Assembly: GCF_001886695.1 (NCBI RefSeq)
Contig: NZ_CP018097.1
Span: 868,001-932,000 of the forward strand
Origin: Aurantiacibacter gangjinensis
GTDB lineage: Bacteria > Pseudomonadota > Alphaproteobacteria > Sphingomonadales > Sphingomonadaceae
DNA: 64,000 nucleotides
Reading direction: 5' to 3'
The translations under genes and the position numbers were made by a program. Below are positions 57,829 to 64,000 of the stretch, piece after piece (the stretch's first letter is position 1; every line of letters begins with the position of its first letter). The notes beneath the pieces are model-generated. The model saw only the letters and a list, made by a program, of their open reading frames with translations. It was not told the origin of the DNA and made no database searches.

Positions 57829-59226
57829 TCAGCGCTCGCCGGACCGCTGTGTGAGGCCGAGCCTCTCGCGCGTTTTCCAGCGCCACAGCAGCAACGCGGC
57901 GGCGACGGTCAGGCCGGTCGCAAGGCCGATCCACACACCGCTCGCGCCCAGCGATGTGGCAAGCCCCAGCCACATGGCAAGACCGAAGCCGGGCACCCAG
58001 TATGAAAAGATCGCGATCCACATCGGGATGCGCGTGTCCTTCAGCCCGCGAAGCGCTCCTGCCGCGACCGACTGCACCGCATCCGACAAGGCGAAAGCGG
58101 CGGCCACCAGCAACAGCGCGCTGGCGGTGCTCACCAGCGCCGCATTCTCGGGCGCGCTGACATCGATATAGGCGGACAGCAGCAATTCGGGCGCGACGAT
58201 CATGGCCAGCCCGCTCAGCGCCATGAAGCCGGTGCCGATGGCGATACCCATCCAGCCCGCGCGGCCCATGCCGCCCGCATCCCGCGCGCCGTAGAAATAG
58301 CCCACGCGAATGGTCGCTGCCTGCCCCACGCCGAAGGGCACCTGGAAGGCAAAAGCGGCAAGGTTGATCGCCAGCGTATGCGCGGCCAGCTCCAGCGCGC
58401 CGATGCGGCCCATGATGAATGCCGCCGCGCCGAACACCCCAGCCTCCGCCAGCACGGTGATGGCGATGGGCGTGCCGATACGCACGATTTCTGCAAGGCG
58501 CTGCCAGTCCGGTCGCCAGAAAAAGCCCATGATGCGGTAGCGGTGCAGTCGCGGATCGAGCCGGATGGCCAGCGCATACATGGCGACGATGGCGACGGAG
58601 GTGGAAAACGTCGCCACTGCTGCGCCGGGAAGCCCCAGCGCGGGCGCGCCCCAATTGCCGAAGATGAATGCGTAATTGGCGGCTGCATTGATAAGGATAC
58701 CGACGGCCGTGATGGCAGTCGCGAAAATCGGCCTGCCCAAAGTCGCCACGAAACTGCGTTGGACGCCCGTAATCACCATCAGCGGCAGGCTCCACACCAG
58801 CACCCACATGTAGGATGTGGCAAAAGCGGTGATGGCTAGATCTTGGCCGGTCGCGCGCGAAATCGGGCCGATCAGCAGGCACAGCGCAATTCCGACCACC
58901 GACACCGCCAGCGACAGCCACAGCGCCATCCGCATGGCGCGGCGCACCGGTCGGAGCGCCGGTCCGCGCGCGCCGATCTCTGCCGCCATGATTGGGGCTA
59001 CCGCTCCTGTCAGCGCCTGCAGCGACCACACGATCAGCCCGAACAGTGCGACGGCCAGCGCCGATGCCGCCAGCTCTTGCGAGCCGAGCCGCGCGATGAA
59101 GATGACATCGATCGCGTAGGTCAGCATTTGCAGCAGATTGGCGAGCGCCAGCGGCCCCGCCAGGCGGAGCGTTTCGCGCATCTCGGCTTTCCAGCCGGGC
59201 GCCTGCGTGTGCGCAGCGTGTTGCAT
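57829..59226 (-). CDS. MATE-family efflux transporter
   Basis: A 465-residue membrane protein with twelve predicted helices in two related halves. The N-half runs [27 protein letters not shown] (read in parts) and the C-half [30 protein letters not shown] (read in parts), the doubled pattern of the MATE family, which exports drugs or metabolites by Na+ or H+ antiport. The ATG at 59226 follows GGAAAAGG closely; a GTG 51 bases earlier is the alternative. A second long frame through the same DNA is a shadow. Confidence 0.92.
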   Translation of the reverse strand: MQHAAHTQAPGWKAEMRETLRLAGPLALANLLQMLTYAIDVIFIARLGSQELAASALAVALFGLIVWSLQALTGAVAPIMAAEIGARGPALRPVRRAMRMALWLSLAVSVVGIALCLLIGPISRATGQDLAITAFATSYMWVLVWSLPLMVITGVQRSFVATLGRPIFATAITAVGILINAAANYAFIFGNWGAPALGLPGAAVATFSTSVAIVAMYALAIRLDPRLHRYRIMGFFWRPDWQRLAEIVRIGTPIAITVLAEAGVFGAAAFIMGRIGALELAAHTLAINLAAFAFQVPFGVGQAATIRVGYFYGARDAGGMGRAGWMGIAIGTGFMALSGLAMIVAPELLLSAYIDVSAPENAALVSTASALLLVAAAFALSDAVQSVAAGALRGLKDTRIPMWIAIFSYWVPGFGLAMWLGLATSLGASGVWIGLATGLTVAAALLLWRWKTRERLGLTQRSGER

Positions 59227-59392
59227 GACCTTTTCCGGAAAGCGGCTGATAGGCGGCTGGCGTGGCGTGCGAAACACGCAGCTTGAAAGCGGGGTCGCTT
59301 TGCCGCGAGCTGCGTCCCTGCCGCAACAAGGCTTGCGCGGCGGGCCGGACGCAGCATAGGAAGTGACGCAGGATATTCAGGAGCCTTCGTCT

Positions 59393-59785
59393 ATGCGCTT
59401 TCCGCTCGCCTTGGCTTTTGCCGCCAGTCTTACCGCATGCGGCTCACCCGAGGCAGGCGATGGCCGGGGCGGCGGGGAAGCGCAAGTGGCAGACGCCTCT
59501 TCTCCTCCACGCGCCTTCAACAATTGCACCGCGTGTCACGCCGCGGAAGCGGGCCAATATGGTGTCGGCCCCCATTTGGCGGGTATCGTCGGGCGCACGG
59601 CGGGGGGCGTGGAAGGCGCAAATTACTCTGCGGCCCTCGCATCCAGCGGTATCGTGTGGGACGAAGACACACTCGTCCGCTATCTCGTCAATCCGAATGC
59701 CGTGGTGCCGGGCGGCTCCATGCCTGCAACCGGCCTCGACGAAGCCGAAGCCCGCGGAGTGGTCGACTACCTGAATACGCTGTGA
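59393..59785 (+). CDS. Class I cytochrome c lipoprotein
   Basis: 130 residues. A lipoprotein signal with lipobox LTAC (residues 13-16) is followed by a single haem-binding motif CTACH, then GVGPHLAGIVGRTAG and the axial Met in GGSMPATG, as in cytochrome c of the c550/c552 kind. It is probably membrane-anchored in the periplasm, carrying electrons. The ATG at 59393 has AGGAG 9 bases upstream. No oxidase or reductase gene lies nearby, so its partner is not known. Confidence 0.92.
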   Translation: MRFPLALAFAASLTACGSPEAGDGRGGGEAQVADASSPPRAFNNCTACHAAEAGQYGVGPHLAGIVGRTAGGVEGANYSAALASSGIVWDEDTLVRYLVNPNAVVPGGSMPATGLDEAEARGVVDYLNTL

Positions 59786-59792
59786 GGCGCGT

Positions 59793-60167
59793 CTAGCCGC
59801 GCAGCCACGCGAGCGCTTCAGGCTTGTCGTCGAAAAAGCCGACTTCCAGCCCTTCGCTCAGCCTGCGATACTGCATCCGCACCAGCGGCGGTGCCATGAT
59901 TGCCACATGTGTCAGGCCGGCCTTCTGCGCGGTGACCAGATGCGACCGCGTGAATTCGGCCACCTCCGCCCGTTGCGGCACAAGATTGCGCAAGTCTCCC
60001 AGCCCTTTCATGGTCGGCCCGGTGGTGATCAGCGTGAGCGCAAGCTGGTCCATCTCGCGGACAAACGACTTCATTTCGTCTAGCGTAAAAAACCCGCCGA
60101 GCGTGAAGTGCACTTCGCGATGTTCTGTATCGAGCGCGAGCTCGTGCCAAGGCTTAAGGTGTTCCAT
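59793..60167 (-). CDS. SpoIIAA/STAS-like protein of unknown function
   Basis: 124 residues, soluble, with the beta-alpha pattern of the STAS-like SpoIIAA family (EHREVHFTLGGFFTLDEMKSFVREMD; GLGDLRNL; VAIMAPPLVRMQYRRLSEG). No nucleotide-binding or catalytic residue can be named. It is convergent with the cytochrome gene, the two stops lying 7 bases apart. The ATG at 60167 is the first of the frame. Confidence 0.7.
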   Translation of the reverse strand: MEHLKPWHELALDTEHREVHFTLGGFFTLDEMKSFVREMDQLALTLITTGPTMKGLGDLRNLVPQRAEVAEFTRSHLVTAQKAGLTHVAIMAPPLVRMQYRRLSEGLEVGFFDDKPEALAWLRG

Positions 60168-60271
60168 GCAAGCAAACTAGCAGAACCGGGTTAAACCTTG
60201 GTTATCCATGTATCATTGCCTTCCTGGACGGTCAGCAACGTGAAAGCCGCTGCGCGGTAGATCGTTGCATC

Positions 60272-61246
60272 ATGCATGCAAAAACCCTTTCGCTCGCCGC
60301 CGCTTCCGCTTGCCTCGCCCTCGCCGCCTGTGCCAGCACGCCGCCGCCGCCCGCGCCTGTCGTGGACCATTACCGGCCCACAAGCGAGGCCGCCCAACTG
60401 GAAGAAGTGCGCGCGGCGGTCGAGCGTTATCGCGATTTTCGGGCGGCCGAGCGCGACGGGTGGGAGCCCTTCGGCGATGACGAGCCGCTGATGGGTCGCC
60501 ATTATCACAACAGCAACGCGCCCGATTACGTGCACGGCGACGCGCTGGATTTCAGCCGTCCGAACAATCTCATGTACACCGAGATCGACGGCGAAATGGT
60601 GCTGACCGGCGTCGCTTTCGTTGTTCGCTTGGGCGAGGGCGAGCCCGTGCCGCAAGGCTTCGCCGGATCGCGAGATCGCTGGCATGTTCACGATTTCGTC
60701 GCCGCGATCGACGCTGCGACCGAGGAGCGCCCGATCATCCGCTGGCTCGCCAATCGCTGGCTTGACGACAATTATCGCAACAATGGCGACATGCGCGGTC
60801 GGCTGGCCATGGTGCATGCGTGGGTCACGCTGGACAATCCCGACGGAATCTATGCCGATTACAACCGTACGCTGCCTTATCTGAAGCTGGGGCTGCCCCA
60901 CAGCTATTGGCATGGCGCGAGCGAGGAGGCTGCGCGCGGGCTGAACCTTGCGACCGAAGGCGGCTGCGAGGCGCAGAACGGCACGCTGTGGATCGCCGAT
61001 ACCTCCCGCCGCCAGAACCGCACCATCGCAGCGGCCTGCGAGGAAGGCGCCAACATGGTGCGCGGCGCGTTGGGCGAGGGTCCGCAAGCGGTCAATCGCG
61101 CGGGCGAACGGGCGTGGGCGCATTTCGACGGGGTCTGGCAGACCACGCTGACCGAAGAACAGCGCGCCCGCGTCGCCGCGATGAGCGAGCATGGATCGGA
61201 CGGGCATGGCGACCATGAGGGGCATGGTGGTCACGAAGGGCATTGA
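60272..61246 (+). CDS. Exported lipoprotein with His-rich tail
   Basis: A 324-residue protein with lipobox LAAC (residues 17-20), a central domain rich in Trp, His and Asp (MGRHYHNSNAPDYVHGDALD; DRWHVHDFVAAIDAA; LPHSYWHGASEEAARGLNL), and a C-terminal metal-binding-like tail (SDGHGDHEGHGGHEGH). I do not recognise the family. The clustered histidines suggest binding of copper, nickel or zinc, by analogy with the copB region of the window; this is inference. No strong ribosome-binding site precedes the ATG, and the gene stands alone. Confidence 0.75.
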   Translation: MHAKTLSLAAASACLALAACASTPPPPAPVVDHYRPTSEAAQLEEVRAAVERYRDFRAAERDGWEPFGDDEPLMGRHYHNSNAPDYVHGDALDFSRPNNLMYTEIDGEMVLTGVAFVVRLGEGEPVPQGFAGSRDRWHVHDFVAAIDAATEERPIIRWLANRWLDDNYRNNGDMRGRLAMVHAWVTLDNPDGIYADYNRTLPYLKLGLPHSYWHGASEEAARGLNLATEGGCEAQNGTLWIADTSRRQNRTIAAACEEGANMVRGALGEGPQAVNRAGERAWAHFDGVWQTTLTEEQRARVAAMSEHGSDGHGDHEGHGGHEGH

Positions 61247-61299
61247 TGCAGCTGTCGGCCAGCAAAATGCTGGCCGCACCCGTAAACAAACCCAGCGTC

Positions 61300-61857
61300 C
61301 TATAGCCCGCCGAGATACCCTTCGAACCCGTTATCGTACCTGATGGCGATGTCGAGAAACAGGGCAGTGATTTCTGTCAGTTGGGTGTTGCCAGCGCAGC
61401 TGTGTTGCCGCGCCGTATGGCGCTGGCCATCGATCGCTGCGGCCAGCTCGAAATTCGCGCCATCGGTGCAGATCCTGTCGTCATCGCCGTAATATGGCTG
61501 CGCGGCCAAATTCGAGAGTGCTACAGCGCCAAGCTGCGCCTCGATAAGCGCGGCATCGTCAGCCGAAATAGGCAGTTCGTTGCGGCGGGTGCTTACAAGA
61601 GAGGTGCCGGGTTCCCAGCGATAGCCTGTTGCGCGGACGAACCATTGTCCGTCATGGCGAAAGATTGTGACCTGCCGAACCGCCGGCTCTGGATTGAGGC
61701 TGGCACGAATTGTTGCGGAATAAGCGACGTCGCCTTGTAACGCCTCGTCGCATACATCGAGCGTGAACGATTCGTCGGTTGCTGCGTAGTCCGAGCAAAG
61801 TTCGATCGGCGCTTCGACATTGGCGGTGAGAGCCAGCGCAGGTATCAGAATCAACAT
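61300..61857 (-). CDS. Exported protein of unknown function
   Basis: 185 residues with a short hydrophobic N-terminus (MLILIPALALTANVEA) that may be a signal peptide, then a beta-rich body with cysteines at LCSDYAATDESFTLDVCDEAL, RICTDGA and HSCAGN, which could form disulfides. No family recognised. The ATG at 61857 has GGGGAGA 6 bases upstream; the longer frame adds 22 residues without support. Downstream of the rplL terminator on the same strand, so transcribed separately. Confidence 0.68.
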   Translation of the reverse strand: MLILIPALALTANVEAPIELCSDYAATDESFTLDVCDEALQGDVAYSATIRASLNPEPAVRQVTIFRHDGQWFVRATGYRWEPGTSLVSTRRNELPISADDAALIEAQLGAVALSNLAAQPYYGDDDRICTDGANFELAAAIDGQRHTARQHSCAGNTQLTEITALFLDIAIRYDNGFEGYLGGL

Positions 61858-61921
61858 GATATCTCCCCTTTTTCTGCCGCAAGCTAACGCCTGTGAACAT
61901 GAACGGCGCCTGTAGGACAGC

Positions 61922-61951
61922 AAAAGGGCGCCACCATCGCTGGTGACGCCC
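61922..61951 (-). terminator. Intrinsic terminator of rplJ-rplL
   Basis: On the minus strand GGGCGTCACC pairs with GGTGGCGCCC (one G-T pair) over a six-base loop, followed by TTTT. It lies 42 bases after the rplL stop. Confidence 0.85.
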
Positions 61952-61993
61952 CCTTGGTGATCCGGCTAGCGGATCGAAGTGCAAGCGATGCGC

Positions 61994-62371
61994 TTACTTC
62001 AGCTCGACGGTACCGCCGGCTGCTTCGATCTTGCCCTTGATCTCTTCGGCTTCTGCCTTGTTGACGCCTTCCTTCAGCGGCTTCGGTGCGCCTTCGACCA
62101 GAGCCTTGGCTTCGGTCAGGCCCAGGCCGGTGATGGCGCGGACTTCCTTGATCACCTGGATCTTCTTGCCACCGTCGCCGGTCAGGACGACGTCGAATTC
62201 GTCCTTTTCTTCGGCAGCAGCTTCACCAGCACCGCCACCGGCGGGGCCGGCAACGGCAACAGCAGCAGCGGCGCTCACGCCCCACTCTTCTTCCAGTGCC
62301 TTGGCAAGTTCAGCCGCTTCCATGACGGTCAGCGACGACAGTTCTTCAACAAGCTTGGCAATATCAGCCAT
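61994..62371 (-). CDS. rplL: Ribosomal protein L7/L12
   Basis: 125 residues. The N-terminal dimerisation helix ([25 protein letters not shown]), the Ala/Gly-rich flexible hinge and the C-terminal factor-binding domain ([36 protein letters not shown], read in parts) are all standard. It recruits elongation and release factors on the ribosomal stalk. It follows rplJ by 74 bases in one operon; a terminator follows at once, and rpoB is not downstream. Confidence 0.97.
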   Translation of the reverse strand: MADIAKLVEELSSLTVMEAAELAKALEEEWGVSAAAAVAVAGPAGGGAGEAAAEEKDEFDVVLTGDGGKKIQVIKEVRAITGLGLTEAKALVEGAPKPLKEGVNKAEAEEIKGKIEAAGGTVELK

Positions 62372-62445
62372 GATGGTTCACTCCAAAATAAGGGGCTTTC
62401 AAATCGCCCCGAGTATGTTTCGTCTCGAAATCGAGGAAGCGTCTG

Positions 62446-62961
62446 TTACGCCGCGTCCTTGGCGCCATAGGCACCGAAGACACGGGCAAGCTTGGCAGCG
62501 GGTGCATTGACAACCTGGGCGATCTTGGTCGCCGGGGCGTTGACAAGGCCAACGATCGTGCCGCGCAGTTCGTCGAGGCTCGGCATCGAGGCAAGCGCCT
62601 TGATCCCTGCATCGTCGAGAACCTGCGTGCCCATCGAGCCACCGACGATTTCCAGCTTGTCGTTTGCCTTGGCAAATTCGACAGCAGCCTTTGCAGCTGC
62701 GACCGGGTCTTCCGACCAGGCCAGACCGACGGGACCGGTGAGGTATTCCTCGAGCCCCGTGTAATCGGTGTCTTTCAGAGCGAGCTTGGCGAGACGGTTC
62801 TTCGCGACCTTGTAGGTTGCGCCTGCTTCACGCATCTTCGCGCGCAATTCGGTGGACTGGTCCACCGTCATGCCGAGATTGCGGGTGACAACCACCACGC
62901 CAACCTCTTGGAAAGCTGCATTGAGCTGGGCAACCGATTCGATTTTCTGCGAACGATCCAT
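62446..62961 (-). CDS. rplJ: Ribosomal protein L10
   Basis: 171 residues. It anchors the L7/L12 stalk to 23S rRNA. Recognisable parts are MDRSQKIESVAQLNAAFQE, VVVTRNLGMTVDQSTELRAKMREAGATYKVAKNRLAKLAL (read in parts) and the C-terminal Ala-rich L12-binding helix. The ATG at 62961 has a strong AAGGAG 6 bases upstream, so the in-frame codon 15 bases earlier is not used. L10 with L12 usually represses its own message by binding the leader. Confidence 0.97.
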   Translation of the reverse strand: MDRSQKIESVAQLNAAFQEVGVVVVTRNLGMTVDQSTELRAKMREAGATYKVAKNRLAKLALKDTDYTGLEEYLTGPVGLAWSEDPVAAAKAAVEFAKANDKLEIVGGSMGTQVLDDAGIKALASMPSLDELRGTIVGLVNAPATKIAQVVNAPAAKLARVFGAYGAKDAA

Positions 62962-63254
62962 GCCGTACTCCTTCACTATGGCCGACCGCGTATTGGTGCG
63001 GACGACCGGCTCACATCGCGACGTGGCTCATGCCGCGCCGCAAAAGTCCGTGTCTGGGGAAGGAGAGGCGTGACACATCACACCGATGGCGAGGCCGCGA
63101 TGGGCCGCGCTGAAACTCTTTTCCCCGTCTAGGCTGGACATTAAGGGCAGACAATTCGGCCCACCAACTGTCTCGGACGGATGACTGCTCGAAAGCAGTC
63201 GGGGCGGGCCAATAGCGGACCCGCCCTGATAGTCAAGTCGTTATGCCGGTAAGA
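62962..63254 (-). promoter_or_regulatory. rplJ leader region
   Basis: 293 bases without a gene. Near its far end are two hairpins, GGGCGGG/CCCGCCC (63202-63226) and GACTGCT-CGAA-AGCAGTC (63183-63200), without a T-run. The part next to rplJ is likely the L10 leader, where L10 feeds back on translation in other bacteria; I could not confirm the kink-turn element by eye. Confidence 0.4.
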
Positions 63255-63542
63255 TCAGATCTCGTCGGCGGAGTTTTCCAGCTCGTTTGCGTGCTGCTCC
63301 ATTTCCCTGGCTTCTTCTTCCATTTCGGCGGCAGTCACATCGTCCCCGCGAGCCTCGGCGACATCGGCGCGCTCTTCGGCAAGTTCGGAACGCTCTTCGG
63401 CCATGCCGGCATGCGCATCCATCACTTCGGCTTCGGCCTCGGCGACATCGTCCTGCTCTTCGGCGATCTCTTCGCGCTGGCTGTCACAAGCCGCGAGGGC
63501 GAACAGGGCGGGCGCGGCGATCAAAAGTGTCAGCTTTTTCAT
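63255..63542 (-). CDS. Small coiled-coil lipoprotein
   Basis: 95 residues with a lipoprotein signal and lipobox LAAC (residues 16-19). The rest is an uninterrupted acidic helix with repeating EE/AE units (EERSELAEERADVAEARGDD) and no proline, likely a coiled coil. Family not recognised; a structural envelope role like Lpp is possible. GAGGAA is 6 bases before the ATG at 63542. Comparable in size and composition to the acidic lipoprotein after polA, though not clearly homologous. Confidence 0.8.
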   Translation of the reverse strand: MKKLTLLIAAPALFALAACDSQREEIAEEQDDVAEAEAEVMDAHAGMAEERSELAEERADVAEARGDDVTAAEMEEEAREMEQHANELENSADEI

Positions 63543-63622
63543 GGTATCTTCCTCATAGACCGCGCGAAACTGCGCGGCGTTAGTATAAGAACCAGTGGTT
63601 CCTGCCATAGTTCCGCCTTATT

Positions 63623-64000
63623 TCATTCTTCCTCCCCGTCACGCGCAGCTTCGAGCGCCTGCAATTGCGCGAGAAAGCCCGTCCAGCCCGGCCTCGGCGC
63701 ACTATCGGACCAGCGCAGCAGACCCACGGTCGTGAGCCATTCCTGCAACCGGTCGGCGATGACCGGCTCATCGGCATCGCGGAGCGGGCGGGCAAACTGG
63801 CTCGCAAGTTCCGGGGACCAGTCATAAAGCTGGAAGACCGTCGCCGCGCGCAACTGCGGATTGGTGGCGAAGGCATCGCCCATAAAATCGATGAATTGCG
63901 CCTGCGTGGCTGGCGTGCCGCCAATGCCGCCGCCGCCATCATACCCTGCCGGGCATCCGAGTTCCTGGATGAACACCTCGCGGTCGCCTGCGGCAGTCTT
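63623..64000 (-). CDS. Possible glycoside-hydrolase-type protein, C-terminal part only
   Basis: The frame is open to the right-hand edge of the window, so the start lies outside; 125 C-terminal residues are visible. VFIQELGCPAGYDGGGGIGG followed by QAQFIDFMGDAF, VFQLYDWSPELASQF and a final GLLRWSDSAPRPGWTGFLAQL resembles the last strands of a TIM-barrel glycoside hydrolase (catalytic Glu in QELG, then an aromatic-rich strand and a GL....RPG end). The family cannot be named from this fragment. A GTG at 63976 is an internal start and probably not used. Confidence 0.55.
   Translation of the reverse strand, partial: KTAAGDREVFIQELGCPAGYDGGGGIGGTPATQAQFIDFMGDAFATNPQLRAATVFQLYDWSPELASQFARPLRDADEPVIADRLQEWLTTVGLLRWSDSAPRPGWTGFLAQLQALEAARDGEEE

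Noticed and set aside
57761..59329. Alternative frame over the MATE gene
   Set aside because: Arginine/histidine-rich with no membrane helices. The other frame gives a standard twelve-helix transporter.
63183..63226. Intrinsic terminator of the coiled-coil lipoprotein gene
   Set aside because: Two good hairpins are present, but neither is followed by a T-run on the minus strand.

Overview
The window is 64 kb of GC-rich bacterial chromosome, roughly 60-67% GC by eye. It looks like an alphaproteobacterium of the order Sphingomonadales, most likely the Erythrobacter group. This rests on gene content and not on a database search: a CtrA-type cell-cycle regulator, the alphaproteobacterial lptB-rpoN order, DUF4167 and DUF2939 proteins, a large TonB receptor coupled to a beta-propeller phytase, S46 and S41 peptidases, and palindromic repeats of the kinds common in this group. 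Most of the window is core chromosome. I saw no insertion sequence, prophage, CRISPR array, tRNA or rRNA gene.

Layout. 1-5.5 kb: the end of a malic enzyme, a DUF892 protein, an SDR oxidoreductase, trmB, an S41 peptidase and ctrA with a long upstream region. 5.9-9.7 kb: phytase and TonB receptor, translationally coupled. 10.2-16.4 kb: a DbpA-like helicase, rpoN, lptB and a BON-MscS channel. 16.5-19.4 kb: a low-GC DUF2939 gene and an S46 dipeptidyl-peptidase. 19.5-28.6 kb: housekeeping genes ppa, hisS, prfA, prmC, DUF4167, lnt, metK and DUF418. Repeats interrupt hisS-prfA-prmC, and the hisS tail has a different base composition. 28.6-33.7 kb: an MFS transporter, a GbsR-type regulator with two related membrane proteins, an SRPBCC protein and a GST. 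33.7-36.9 kb: 3-oxoacid CoA-transferase subunits A and B, split by two exported-protein genes. 36.9-44.2 kb: a candidate small RNA, a Cdc48/VCP-type AAA ATPase, a DUF559 gene framed by two inverted palindromic repeats, an MscS channel and polA. 44.4-47.2 kb: small lipoproteins, a beta-lactamase-like protein, a host-attachment protein and an exported methyltransferase-like protein. 47.3-54.1 kb: a copper block (DUF305-LVIVD fusion, copB, copA, CsoR operator, csoR, glutaredoxin-membrane fusion). 54-64 kb: icd, groEL-groES with a CIRCE operator, a MATE pump, a cytochrome c, several unknowns, rplJ-rplL, a coiled-coil lipoprotein and the end of a possible glycoside hydrolase.

How the parts work together. 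Phytase and TonB receptor look like a phosphate-scavenging pair. CopA, CopB, CsoR and the redox fusion form a copper-tolerance unit around one divergent operator. The CoA-transferase would feed ketone bodies or short oxoacids into central metabolism alongside the malic enzyme and isocitrate dehydrogenase. GroES/GroEL carry the HrcA operator.

The items most worth a second look are: the DUF559 gene whose flanking inverted repeats also supply its ribosome-binding site (39.7-40.1 kb); a candidate small RNA with two CTCTCCC motifs and a strong terminator upstream of the Cdc48 gene (37.1-37.2 kb); the composition break inside hisS; the split CoA-transferase operon; and a terminator hairpin that covers a ribosome-binding site below copB.
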